From Sequoia sempervirens (taxonomy: Eukaryota > Streptophyta > Pinopsida > Cupressales > Cupressaceae): a stretch of 64,000 nucleotides of DNA. The stretch's first letter is position 1. Each line of letters begins with the position of its first letter. Of the stretch, positions 45,261-56,950 are shown piece by piece. Both the position numbers and the translations under genes were made by a program. The stretch is from NCBI GenBank assembly GCA_007258455.2, contig VDFB02196017.1:1-64000 (forward strand). The letters are read 5' to 3'. The notes below the pieces were generated by a model. It saw nothing but the letters and a program-made list of their open reading frames with translations. It was not told the origin of the DNA and ran no database searches.

Positions 45261-45433
45261 GGAAAATTCACTGCCAGCTATTCACCGATGGAAAATTCAT
45301 CGCCAACAATTCACCATGGGAAAATTCACTGCGATGAATTGTTGGCGGTGAATTTTACTTGGCGATGAATTTTCCCATGATGAATTGCTAGCGATGAATT
45401 TTTTGTCAGTGAATTGTTGGCGATGAATTTTCC
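45261..45433. repeat. 173-bp foldback repeat
   Basis: Starts GGAAAATTCACTGCC and ends GGCGATGAATTTTCC. The interior is made of repeated forms of ATTCATCGCCAACAATTCACC on one arm and the complement on the other, so the whole folds into a long imperfect hairpin. It sits inside the gag-like part of the antisense gypsy. No clear target duplication. Confidence 0.75.
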
Positions 45434-45890
45434 GTATGTCCTTCATTACAATATGTTTATTTATATCATAGGGATTTTGAAGATGGGTATAGGCTTTGTG
45501 GAACCTATTATTACAATTAATTATCTCATTGTTTTTCCTTTTTAACTTATACAAATTGCCTGTAAAGATCAATAGGTTCAATTGGAACCCTAAACCTAGC
45601 CAAAATTATATCTTTCATTCGCTACCATGAGGTGATAGATCATGCAGGAAGATGAAAATCCAATAAAAATCCTTCTCTCTAATATAATAAGAAAATAACC
45701 AAAAAACTACCTCATTATGTTGAATCCTCCAATTATTCAAAGTATCTTCAAATATTTTGATGTGTTCTTCAGTAGTGCGATTTTGACCATTGACATGAAA
45801 CTTAGCACAAATTTTATCTAAATTTTTAGGCATATCATGGTAAGCATTGAATTCAAAGGGAGAGGTTTTATTAGGGAACCAAGCCATGGG
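45434..45890 (-). pseudogene. Antisense gypsy gag remnant
   Basis: The minus strand encodes MAWFPNKTSPFEFNAYHDMP and then KFHVNGQNRTTEEHIKIFED, TLNNWRIQHNEVVFWLFSYY and FYWIFIFLHDLSPHG. The spacing matches the plant gypsy gag pattern (F-x-G ... EH+xxFE ... HEDVxxRLF ... W+xxLP). Stop-free for 90 codons, then broken. It probably belongs to the same element as the RNase H and reverse transcriptase at 41.8-43.3 kb. Confidence 0.5.
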
Positions 45891-46058
45891 TCAAGGATTA
45901 AAATAATATGGAGGTGGGGTTCTTAAGTATGGATTGAGAACAATTGGGTCTATGAAACCCCTGATTCTCCTAGTTTTCCTATATTGTGATAATGAGAAAA
46001 TCTTTCCACTAGCTATGTTGGATCTAGTGATAATCTTCCTCTTTTTGGCTTCTAGTTT

Positions 46059-46899
46059 CCACTCCTAGCACCAATTTTTTAAAGGGTGTTTTTGCACATA
46101 AAAAATTAGATAAAATACTATGTACTTTATCTCTCCTAAAAGGAATCAAATCCCAAAAATAGAAAATGGCTACACCAAATTTTTTATTTCCAGGTATTGG
46201 TCTTACAAGATAATTAAGTTGTTCAATACATTTTATTGTTACAATAAGGGGCCTTGTACACTTATTTATGAACCAAAAATTTAATGAGGGTTTTGGACTT
46301 ATTTTCTAAAAGAAATATGAAAACCATAAGTTCTTTCCTAGATCTAAGATTTGAAAATGATTCTTATAATCTAATTTGGAAATGAATTTGATGTTTTCCT
46401 CAATCAAATTTGATATTTTAAAGAAAAAACTTCAAAGGATGAGGAGTAGAAAAAGGTCTAAAAAATTCTAAGGACAATCACAATGATAATCAAATGAGCC
46501 TTCAAATAAATAGATCCCACATATAAACCAATTTCTTCTTAATCAAAAAGCTGACGATATCATAGAAATAATGCAATCTTCAAATTAAAAAACATTTTCA
46601 AATCATGAAAATTTATCAAAACACCCAAATTTGTCACAATCTAATCAAACTTTCATAATCAAACTCAATTTAATAGTGTTCATACTAACCACATAAGGTA
46701 CCTTACAATCAAGAAACCACCAATGGTATGAATAGAATATCCATCAAATATCCAAGGTGCTTAATCATGATTGTAAATGAACTTCATCTAATATTGAAAG
46801 GGAACCATGTAAACTATTTGAAATAAATTATTTTATTTGTATTGATTTCAAAATAGCAAAGTTTCAACAATTCAAGATCAAACATCTACATGACAAAGT
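46059..46899 (-). repeat. Possible LTR and primer site of the antisense gypsy
   Basis: The minus strand has TTGGTGCTAGGAGTGG (46074-46059), which may be a primer site not of the Met-tRNA type, preceded by an AT-rich block with a TTCATAAATAAG TATA-like motif near 46275. The block ends where the copia-3 LTR begins at 46900. Inference only. Confidence 0.3.
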
Positions 46900-48223
46900 T
46901 GTTGAACATAAGTTTTCATTGATGTCAAAGGAGTAATGTCAAGGAGTAGTGTCCTTAATGACAGGTAGTTCTCACTAATGTCTAAGGTTAATGCTAATTA
47001 AATAGTGATTGTAATCATACTTGAATTGTTATTATTAGTGCATTTTGAAGAACAATGAATCGTACTGCTTCTAGTATGATTAAAATATCATACCTGAATC
47101 TATTCATGTTGATAGAGGTGATCTAAAAATCTAATCCAGAATGTTGGAGGTTAGTTACTCAAGGTGGAGAGGTTTTTCTAGCAATACAGTCATGTTCTAC
47201 ATTTCCTTCTAGATGTTATTTTTTCTCTATGATTTGAATGGAGAGTATGCCTACACTTGTTCTATCATATTCCATAGTTTACAAAAGTTATGTTTAGCAT
47301 GCAAAAAGATTGAAGTATTGGAAGGTTCACTATGCTTGACAATTAACCAATTGGAGCATTGGAACTATACGACAACGACTAGTAGTGTGTGACACCTAGA
47401 GATAGCGTGGGATTTTAAAATAGGTTCAATTTAAGGTTCATGTGGAATCACACGACATCATGTTGATTTGGAAACTAAAAAATTGATATAGGAGGTCTAC
47501 CGGTACACATTATATATAATTTGAATTTAGGTCCACCTTATGTCATCTAGGTTAATTATAGATCATTGGCCAACATGGAGTGATTTTTGTGTAGTGTGTT
47601 GTACATAATCATCATCTCACTTTACATGATATACATGTGTGTGTATGTGTGTGTGTGAATTTGTTTGAGCAAGTGTACAATTTGGTTTTTGTAATGAGAG
47701 TTAAATCTCTTATTCATTGTGTGCCCTAATTAAAAGATTATAAGGAGTGTAGGAGAGTGTCTGAAAGAAGATTAGATCTTGAGTAAGTTGTGTTATCATC
47801 ATTGAAGATCTACAAGCTTTACTTTTGTATTTTGGTAGGACTAGTGTTCTACTCATTGAGCTGGTGCTTAGATCTTCATATAGGGAATTGGTATCTCCAA
47901 TAGGTTGGTGCCAAAATATACTTAAGTGGATTGGTATCTTTGGTCGGTTGGTTCCTAAAAGTCATGATTGTAACTTATTCATTATTTCTATGAGGTTGGA
48001 TTTGGATAGTAGCTCCAAGCAACTCTTCTTGCCATGTTTTTTCTCATTCTCAATTTCCACGTATATCTAGTGTTCATTGTGTAAATGTGTGCTTATGTGG
48101 TTGATTGATTGGTATTGGCTGTTTTTATTTATGTTTCATGTTTGGATATACATGTGGAATTAAATATTTTTAAATATATTTGATATATTGATTCCCCCCT
48201 CTCAATAGATTATGTGCCCTTCA
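46900..48223 (+). repeat. 5' LTR of copia-3
   Basis: Starts TGTTGAACATAAG and ends GATTCCCCCCTCTCAATAG...CCCTTCA, followed by the primer site. A GT-rich run lies at about 47636-47658. The partner LTR is absent, so the left edge is set by TG and likeness to the copia-2 LTR start. Confidence 0.65.
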
Positions 48224-48225
48224 AT

Positions 48226-48237
48226 TGGTATCAGAGC
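48226..48237 (+). promoter_or_regulatory. Primer binding site of copia-3
   Basis: TGGTATCAGAGC, two bases after the LTR end. Confidence 0.88.
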
Positions 48238-49446
48238 TAAGCTCCCTTATAAATGCTTAAAAACTTGAGGTAGATTTGATATGGTACACTCATTAGCTCA
48301 AGAAGGATTGTCTACAAATAAGGCACCACTCTTTTATGGATCCAATTATGAATTTTGGAAAGTAAGGATGGAAGCATATATGATGGCCCTAGGGTTTGAG
48401 GTTTGGCAATTAGTAGTAGATGGATATGAGATCCCTAAAAGTTCTCCAAGAGATTAAGTTGGAAAGAAGGCTTGTGAGAATAATACTAAAAAAGGAATGT
48501 TATTTTATTTGGTTTATCTAACACTAAGTTTGTGAAGATCATGCATTGTAGGACAACGAAGGAAGTGTGGAATAAGTTACACAATATCTACGAAGGAGAT
48601 GACAAAGTTAAATAAGCAAAGTGTCAAACTCATAGAGGATAGTTTGAAAGTTTGAAAATGAAGGAAGAGGAGAACATTAATACTTTCCTACTTTGGGTTG
48701 ATGAGGTTGTCAATTCTATCAGAGATCTTGGTGAGGAACTAAAATAAGGTCTGATTGTGAAAAAAGCACTCAAATCTCTTCCTAAAAATTTTGATCCTAA
48801 AGTTTCAGCTGTTGAAGAGGCTAAAGATTTTAATTCTCTAACTATGGATGAATTGTAGTTCATGGAATTCTAACTACCTATGAAATGATAATTGAGAATG
48901 ATAATTTTGTAAGGAAGGAGGGGGAATTCAAAGCATCTAAGAATTAAGTTGATCCTAATTCAGATGATGGAGTTGAACTGGAGGAAGCAATTTTTTTCAA
49001 GAAGTTGTAGAGGGGTTCCAAAAAATATGAAGGTAAGTTTCCTTTCAAATTTTTTAATTATGGTGATGTAGGAAATTTTATCGCTAAGTGTCCATACAAA
49101 GATTCTAACAATGGTGAGAAAAAGCATGGAAATAAGGAAGGTTTTTCAACTGATGATGAGGATCAAGACATCTCTGTATATGGAAGAGACAAGGTTGTAT
49201 TCATGGGTATGGAAACTATTGAAGATGATGCAAAGATGAATTCCAAAAATAATGATGATGAGGTAGATCTTGTGGAAGAGTTGCTTTGCACTGGTAAGGA
49301 GATTAAGAGACTAAAGAAAAAATTGTTGATGAATTGAAGGATAAAGACAATTTATCTTAGAATCTTGATAAGGTGGAGAAGATGATCATTGACCTAGAGA
49401 TTCAAGTAGAAGATGTAAAGAGGATTGAATAATATTTTTATGAAAG

Positions 49447-49582
49447 TGTTAGAACATGTTTGTCGTTGCACCAAAAGATTGACTTGTTAATCCCCGATAC
49501 AAACATAAGAGATAAATGGATCCAAAGGAGGTAGTTATTCCATGTCATGAATTCAAATGGATACACTAGTGATTAGTCCAGT
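49447..49582 (-). repeat. 3' LTR of the TRIM
   Basis: Shares with its partner GTGCAACG/GTGCAATG, GGATCCATTTATCTC/GGATCCGTTTATATC and GGACTAATCAC. Confidence 0.85.
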
Positions 49583-49629
49583 AATCCCCCCCTCAACATT
49601 GCCTGACGGGATTCAAACCCACTACCATA

Positions 49630-49641
49630 GCTCAGATACCA
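49630..49641 (-). promoter_or_regulatory. Primer binding site of the TRIM
   Basis: TGGTATCTGAGC, one mismatch from the Met-tRNA site TGGTATCAGAGC. Confidence 0.8.
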
Positions 49642-49643
49642 TT

Positions 49644-49782
49644 TATTGGAACACATTTTCCATTGCACCAAAGGATCAACATGTTAATGCCCAATACAAA
49701 CACTAGAGATATAAACGGATCCATAGGAGGTGGTTAGTCCATTTTATGAATATGAAGGGAGACGTTGGTGATTAGTCCAACA
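49644..49782 (-). repeat. 5' LTR of the TRIM
   Basis: Begins TGTTGGACTAATCACC on the minus strand; its end reads TTCCAATA where the other LTR has TTCTAACA. Confidence 0.85.
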
Positions 49783-52700
49783 AAAAGGTTGTTGTCAAGG
49801 GACAAGGATTGTGAAAAGCTTGAAGCAAAAATTATGTCACTAAGGAAAGATCTTGATAAAGTAAATCATCAGCTAAAGATGAAATTTGGAAAGAGCACTG
49901 ATATTTTGGATCAGATAATAGATAGCTAGAGATCTTTGCATATCAGAACCAATATTGGTTTTACTAATGAATAAAAGAACAAAGTGATAGAGCATCCTGT
50001 GAAGCCTACTAAGTAGAATTTGGAAGAGAATGGTTCTAGAAGTTCAAAATCCAAACAAAGTGCAGAAATAAATGATAGAAAAGTGCAGAATGATGGTTTT
50101 ATCCAAGTGTAAAGGAATAACAGAAGATTTAGGAGACAAGATTCAAGAGGAAAAGCATATAATACCAGGTTCAATTTCATTCTTTTTTGGTTACTTTTTT
50201 AATTGCAATCATTTTGGTCATAAGGTCGTGGATTGTAGAAGGGCTTTGGTAAGAAGAAATAACTTTGTTACCAGTAATGCATATGCACCTTTGTACAATT
50301 TCAATATTATTTGACACAAATGTAACTTTTTTGGACATAGTGCTAGAAATTGTAGAAGCAATTTTGTGAGTCCTCATCGAAAAAAAGAAGTTATAATAAT
50401 GAATCAAATAAAGTTTGGAAGAAGAAACCAAAGGAGAAAAGATCAGAGAAATTCATGGTGGCTCAAACTACCTTACATGCTCAAAAGGAGAAGAATTTGT
50501 GGATCATTGATAGAAAATGTTCAAGCCACATGATTGGATTAAAAATTAAGTTTATAAATTTCAATGATGGAGGATCTATAACTCTTGGAAATAATTATAT
50601 TGTTAAGATTACTAGTAAGGGTACTTTAATACTTGACGGTGGTAAGATTAAATCTCATGATGTTTTGTATGTTGAAGGACTAAAACATACTCTTCTAATT
50701 GTAATTCAAATGTGTGAGAAAGGTTACAAGATCTCATTTAGTGCCAAAGGGTGCAAAATAAGAAAGACTGGTACCAGAGATTTGATTGTGGAAGGAAGCA
50801 GAACTAATAGTGATGTATACCATCGAGCAGTGAGTTGAATGGACAAAACTACCTTGCTATACAAAAAGAAGAGAGTTGTCTTTGGCACAGAAGGTTGGGA
50901 CACACCAATTTTGATGATATTGTGAAGATTAGTTCAAAATAAATGGTTAGAGAGATACCAAAGATCAAAAAGTATCAATCTATAAGTTACAAACCATGCC
51001 ATGAGGGAAAACAAAGGCAAGATTTCCTACTAAGGAATACTCTACAACATGGTTGTTGAATTTGATTCATACAGATCTATGTCAACCAATGAGGACAAAG
51101 AGTCTATAAGGTGACAGGTATTTCATGATGCTTATTGATGATTATTCTAGAATGACTTGGATTACATTTCTAAAAGATAAATTAGAAGCTTTTGAGAAGT
51201 TCAAAGAATTTAAGGCTATGGTTGAAAATGAAACTAGAAGAACTATCAAGTGTCTGAGATCTGACAGAGGTGGAGAATTCACTTCTTATCGGTATGGTGA
51301 ATTCTATGAGCTACATGGGATTCAGAGATAATTTTTTGCTCCTAGGACTCTACAACAAAATATAGTTGTTGAATGAAAGAACCGAACTGTACAAGAGATG
51401 GCTAGAATAATGTTAATTCAAGCAATTTTACTGGATATATACTGGAGAGAAGCAGTTCAAACCATAGTGTATATCTTAAACAGAGCTCAAATCAGACCGA
51501 GGGCTAATAAAATACCATATGAATTATGGAGAGGAATACCAACTTCAATTAGACATCTCAAGATATTTGGAAGCAAGTTCTATATCAAAAGTGATGAACA
51601 CTTGGGTAAGTTTAATTCTAGATCTTATGAAGGAATTTTTCTTGGTTATTCTATGACAAGCAAGGCATATAGGTGTTATAAAAAAAGACTGAAAAGGATT
51701 GTTGAAAGTATCAATGTAAGTACTGATAAGACAATATAGTCTACTAATATTTCATAAGTAAAAGATGATGAAGAACCAATATGCAACAGTGATGAAGACT
51801 CATAAGCTAATTCTAAGAAAATTGCTACAAAGACTTCGGAAAAGTATGATTAGAAAAATCATTCTAAATATTAGATTATAGGAGACAAGGAAAATGGGGT
51901 TTAGACTCAAAAAAAATTGAGAGAGCAAATGAATAGGTACATTTTTCCTTATTATCAAATATTGAATCAAATTCATATACAAAGGCAAGCAAAGAGACAA
52001 GATGGATAGATGCTATGGAAGAAGAGTTAACTCAAATTAAGAAATATCAAATTTGGGAATTGGTTCCAAGACCTAAAGGAAATAATGTTATTGTACCAAG
52101 TGGGTCTTTAGAAACAAGTTAAATGGAGATGTAAAAGTGATCCAAAACAAGGCTAGAATTATGTGTAAAGGATATGCTTAGGTTGAAGGAATTGATTTTG
52201 AGGAGACATTTTGTCCAGTAGCAAGATTGGAAGCAATCAGAATGTTTTTTTCCTTATTAGCATTCAAGAACTTCAAGGTGTATTAGATGCATGTGAAAGC
52301 ATTTTTTAGTGGATAGTTAGAAGAAGAAGTCTACAAATTGAGCAACTGGAATGGTTTCAATGTTCAAATAATCTGGATTATGTGTGCAGATTGAAGAAAT
52401 CACTTTATGGACTCAAATAGGCTCCTAGAGCATGGTATTCTAGATTGGATAACTATCTACAACAATAATATTTTTGAAGAAGCAGTACAGATAGTAATCT
52501 ATACATAAAAACAGAGGGTGATCAATTATTTATTACTATTTTCTACATGTGGATGATATTATATTTGGTGAAAGTAATGATTCTATGTGTAAAGAGTTTC
52601 GAGATGCAATGTAGAGTGAGTTTGAAATGTAAATGCTTGGTAAATTGTCTTTCTTTATTGGTTTACATATTTCTCAATCAAACAAATGTATATTCATTTA

Positions 52701-53609
52701 TCTGAACAAGTATATAAAGGAAATGTTAAGTAAGTTCAATATTGAAGAATGCAAACTGGTAAGTACACCTATGGTTACTGATTGTAAACTAAGTAAAGAT
52801 AATGAATATAATGCAAGTAGTTGGGATGGTAGTTATATTTCAGGCAACACCTAAGGAAACTCATGTCAAAACAATGAATAGGATATACAGATATTTAAAT
52901 GCTACAATGAATCTTGATTTGTGGTATCCCAAGAGTGAAAATTTAACTCTAATTACATACACAAAAGAAAATTGGGTAGGAAGCACAGATGACCGAAAGA
53001 GTACAAGTGGCGGAGCTTTCTTTCTTGGTGATAGTTTGGTATCTTGGCTAAGCAAGAAGTGGGATTTAGTATCTTTAACTATAGCATAAGCAAAGTATAT
53101 TGCAACAGCTTCATGTTGCACTCAAATATTGTGGATGAAGTAAATTTGAAGGAGATGAAAGGGCAGGTGCATAGAGATGGGTAGCCAATCTGTGACCACT
53201 TTTAAAAAAAAGTTTTGAAAAGCAATAACATGAGCGCATTATAACACACTCGTGTTATGGCTTGGTGTGCAAAGCCTGAGGCTCGACCACAACGAGCCCA
53301 TAATGCGAGTGTGTCATAATGCAAGCGTGTTATAATGTGCTTGCGTTATGACATGTTAAAAGAAAAAAAAAGTGAAATGCATTCATTCTTGCATTTCGAT
53401 TATGTTTTTTGTTGTGCCCACGGCCAAAATGCCCATTTTCTACACTTGCATTCTAGGAGGTATTTTGCAAAAAATATGCATCAACGGTTGCTATTTCATC
53501 GCAATGATGGCACCACGATGACGAGGAGGTGTGAGAGGTACGGATTGTTTTCTTTTTTTTTGAATTTGTTCATTTTAGGTTGTATTTGATTTATTTTTTT
53601 GAATTTGTA

Positions 53610-54604
53610 GGAGATGCAAATCAACCTGCAAACCCTCAAAATCCTCAACAAGAAGAGTAACCAAATCCTCAACAACAAAATCAACCACAACAAAAACCTC
53701 CTCCACCAATCACTCAACACCCTCTTGGCACTCAACAAAATTTAATGAGTGAAATTGAGAACAAAAAAAAAATTGAGGATTTAATTAGTAGGTTGAGTGA
53801 TCGAAATGGTTCAACCACAGAAAGAATGACACTGGCAAGTTCATTGAAAGATATGTTAAAAAATGTAGATTCAATTATCAAACAAATAACTAGATGGCAA
53901 GATAGGAGGCAAGTGGCTAGGGCTTATTACGTGGATAAACTATCATATAAAGATGTAAAGGATTTAAAAATTACAAAAGGTGATTTGTGCTCATTATTCA
54001 CTAACCCACGCACAAATCAAAATCTTACCCTTAATGCGAAGAGGTTTCCTATTCATTGGTGCCACCACCAACAAATTAAGAACTATTTTTATGATAGGTG
54101 GTACATGGTTTTTGATTACCCACCATGCAACAATTGTGAAGTCCTATAGTATTTCCTTAGGAAACTATACAGTGAGTTCATATTGAACAAAATTCCACAT
54201 TTTTTTGATATGAAGGAGTTCTAGGGGAGAGGTGGGGGGTCGGCTCAGGATAGACCTAGTGCACAGTTAGATCCTATGTGGCAAGGGAGACGAGATCTCA
54301 CTAGGCTGCCTCATGAGCACAATGTTATGCCTTCCATTGTGAAGGAGAATGTCGACATAGAGACATTGCAGGCGATCAACACTTTGACCCAGAGTGTCAT
54401 CCAGCATACTAGCACTATTCTACAGTGTCATCCAGGGGAGTCTTCAAGTGGTGGCCTTCGAACCGGTGTGTGTCAATCTTGCAGGGCGACTTGTTCATAT
54501 GACCCCACTGACACTTAGGAGGATACTACGCAGGATCCACCTGCAACTATGGAGATAGAGAGGGCAGCTGGCATTTTACATGAGGCATATGGCATTGATA
54601 CTCA
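53610..54604 (+). pseudogene. Unfamiliar ORF with exon-like edges
   Basis: After an acceptor-like TTTGTAG, a Gln/Pro/Asn-rich lead (QNQPQQKPPPPITQHPLG) runs into MSEIENKKKIEDLISRLSDR and a longer open stretch to 54149 with NVDSIIKQITRWQDRR, ARAYYVDKLSYKDVKDLKIT and a Cys/His-bearing end (HWCHHQQIKNYFYDR, YPPCNNCEVL). After a stop, a second frame-compatible part (MWQGRRDLTRLPHEHNVMPS ... GVCQSCRATCSYDPTD) leads to a donor-like GIDTQ|GTAAAA at about 54605. Short exon-like pieces follow near 54704-54770, 54855-54930, 56448-56530 and 56643-56705. I do not recognise the family. Three internal stops suggest decay. It may be a transposon-carried gene. Confidence 0.35.
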
Positions 54605-55139
54605 GGTAAAAGTTAGCATGTTCATTGAATTTAATTTATTAAATTTTGATTTTGAAATGCAAGATTAACTAATTTAGTTTTATGATTTTAATAAAATTGT
54701 AGGGTCACAGTGTTGAGACTAGATACACCAGCCCTACACCTACTTATTTTTGTAGTACACCTATCGGTGGGGTATGTAACTAGTAAACAATTATAAATTC
54801 ATTACATGTTAATAGCATTGTTTTATGAATGGTATTTTAATATGTGGTTTTGGATGTTGAACAAGCTAATATTGGAGGTTTCGAGGGAACACCTCCCAGT
54901 GCCAGTGGATTTACTCAAACCTACACGCAAGTAATAGAATAAAGAGTTTAACTAATGAATTGTACTTAATAGATTTTTGTAGTTTATATTCATATCATTG
55001 ATTACGCTGCATTGCACATCATTCAAACTCAAAGCATTAATTCACATTCCATAACTAATAACTAGATGTTGATAGATGACAAAATTTCAACTACAATATG
55101 GTTGTTTAGAAAGTCAACATAAGCAGTGATGCAATTACT

Positions 55140-56335
55140 TCACATAGCATAAGTAATAAGTCTAGGAGCAGCTTCCAATTGCATTTGCTTGTCATGGCAT
55201 TCCATAAGACCACTTTTTACTACTTGACATCTTTTCAAATAGTTCATTTCCTTGTCTATGCTATGGATGCTTGAAAGTAATATATGAAAGAATACTAGTA
55301 AGCAATAGCATATACAAGGCAATGAGTTTTTTGAAAAAATGCCTCAAAGACTCAACCTTTCCAACAACTTACATCGATGGATCATATCATTTTTAAACAT
55401 TTCCCAACCTTTCCAACTTCCTACAACAACTCAATAACCTCTAAAACTACTTTGACCCTTGGCATTCCATGCCTTTACACCTTTTTTGCATTTTTACAAC
55501 ATTTGAAATTGACAACTTTGTCAATATTTTGCAATTTTTCACTTTATGCCTAAATTAACTAACTAATACTAGTACAACCTCCAAAATGGCTATTTAAGCC
55601 TTATTACATCATCAAAACACCTTAACCAATTCAAACTCCTAAATTTTCCTCATGGAGGCATGTGCTTGCAAAGGTGCATCTACACGACAAACTATGGATG
55701 CTTGGAAAAAATCTATCAAAGCATAATAGTAAGCAATAGCATAGACAAGGCAGTTATTAGTTTGAAAAAATGCCTCAAAGAAATGTAGTATCATGGTGAT
55801 GGAATGCCATTCCATCACCATGAGACCACATTTCTTCGAGGCATTTCTTCAAATAGCCCACCACCTTTTCTATGATACCACATTTTCCATACATGTGTAC
55901 CAAAGCATTTTATCAAACTACTCACTTCCTTGTTGCTATGGCTAAAAGCCTAAAATAGGTGCTTTCCAACAAACTATGGATGCTTGGAAAAATATCTATC
56001 AAATCATAATAGTAAGCAATAATACCATAGAGAAGGCAATGAACTGTCTAAAAAAATGCCTAAAAGAAATGTGGTCTTATGGTGATGGAATGCCATGACG
56101 TGCATTTGTTTGTAATGGCATTCCATCACCACGAGACTCCATTTCTTTGAGGAATTTTTTCAAACAATTCACTGCCTTCTCTATGCCACCACAGTTATCG
56201 TACATGTCTATGAAAGCATTTGATCAAATGATTCACCGACTTACTGCTATGGGTAAAAGCCTAAAAACACATCCTTTTGAACAAGATATGGATAAGGAAA
56301 ATAGTAAGCATGATAATAAAAAATATATAGTTTAA
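55140..56335. repeat. PPR-like inverted repeats
   Basis: Three related blocks carry both orientations of one sequence. On the minus strand near 56215-56100 it reads AFIDMYDNCGGIEKAVNCLK, close to a PPR motif of the ALIDMYAKCGSIEKA type. Plus-strand copies (around 55675-55790 and 55975-56090) encode shorter likenesses such as SLKKCLKEM. Hairpins: 55792-55822 has perfect 15-base arms around one base, extended imperfectly to about 55752-55860; 56023-56096 pairs with 56114-56189 across a loop of about 17 bases. Confidence 0.6.
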
Positions 56336-56950
56336 TAAGTACTCAAAATTTTGTTCATTATATCATACATTATAAGTCATGACATGGATCGCTATTGTAG
56401 TTTTTGTCATTGAATAATTTGTTGTTTTATTTTCAAATGTTGCAAGCTGAAACACCTCCAAATGTGACGAGGGTAATGGAGATCGGTGTTTCATCTGCTA
56501 TAGAATCCTCAATGGCTCTGACAAGAGAGGTATGAGGCAAATTACTAAATTTCAATTTACATTTGTTGTTATAGATGTTAGTTAGCGAAAAATAAAACCA
56601 TTATTGATTTGTAGTTTAATTTCTATTTGGATGGTTTATATAGGGCTTGAGCATGCCTCGGCATGGGCATGTGAATATTTCCCTCATGGAGAGTGATCAT
56701 GAGATGGCTATAAGTGATTATTTTGTTAAATATATCATTTTTTATAATGTAATTTCTATATATTAATGTCTCTAATTCTTATTGTAACAGTTAAAACTTC
56801 ACCAAGAACTCAACACTAGGAGGAGCAGGAGGAGCACTCCTTGAGTGCAACACAAACGAGTGACAAACCTATCACCATCCGGTCGACAAGCAAAGGGAAA
56901 TAATTTATTTCCAAAGCATGGAGAGCAATGACTTTTGATTCTAGAGTCCT

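Larger units (their letters stand above)
49447..49782 (-). mobile_element. TRIM (miniature terminal-repeat retrotransposon), 336 bp
   Basis: Minus-strand order: LTR of 139 bp (49782-49644, starting TGTTGGACTAATCACC), primer site TGGTATCTGAGC (49641-49630), an interior of about 61 bp with GGTTTGAATCCCGTC, a purine tract TTGAGGGGGGGAT (49595-49583), and a second LTR of 136 bp (49582-49447, ending TTCTAACA). Flanks GAAAG (49442-49446) and AAAAG (49783-49787) form a 5-bp target duplication with one mismatch. The copia-3 gag frame continues on both sides. It has no coding capacity, as is normal for TRIMs, which move using another element's enzymes. Confidence 0.88.
46900..53145 (+). mobile_element. 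3'-truncated Ty1/copia retrotransposon (copia-3)
   Basis: A 5' LTR (46900-48223), primer site and gag-protease-integrase-reverse transcriptase-RNase H remains are present in order. The sequence stops within RNase H (TQILWMK) and no 3' LTR follows. It is related to copia-2 (similar protease, integrase and LTR end). A 336-bp TRIM is inserted in its gag region. Confidence 0.82.
48281..53145 (+). pseudogene. copia-3 gag-pol polyprotein, broken
   Basis: Gag starts MVHSLAQEGLSTNKAPLFYG with NYEFWKVRMEAYM, and continues through EVWNKLHNIYEGDDKVK and LKSLPKNFDPKVSAVEEA. A charged, coiled-coil-like stretch (about 49200-49900, split by the TRIM) leads to two zinc knuckles (FNCNHFGHKVVDC and HKCNFFGHSARNC, each missing the first Cys). 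Protease reads LWIIDRKCSSHMIG, so the Asp-Ser-Gly is Asp-Arg-Lys. Integrase keeps MLIDDYSRMTWITF and SDRGGEFTSYRYG; the last acidic site (IVVE) is just before a stop. Reverse transcriptase survives in pieces ([22 protein letters not shown]), with a YVDD region disrupted by a small shift near 52548. RNase H reads DDRKSTSGGAFFLGDSLVSW. Dead. Confidence 0.85.
53146..56950 (+). other. Unassigned segment replacing the 3' end of copia-3 (element Y)
   Basis: Begins where copia-3 is cut off. The first 200 bases hold repeated inverted words (CATTATAACACACTCGTG, CATAATGCGAGTGTGTC, CATAATGCAAGCGTG), then a chain of exon-like ORFs to about 56905, interrupted by PPR-like inverted repeats (55140-56335). 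The style (short exons, inverted words at one edge, captured gene pieces) suggests a DNA transposon or Pack-type element, but I see no transposase signature and no clear right end. Confidence 0.35.

Noticed and set aside
47825..48070. 81-codon plus-strand ORF
   Set aside because: Lies wholly within the copia-3 LTR and shows no domain.
49590..49645. SINE head with an A/B-box-like promoter
   Set aside because: The flanking 136-139-bp direct repeats, primer site and purine tract make a TRIM the better reading.
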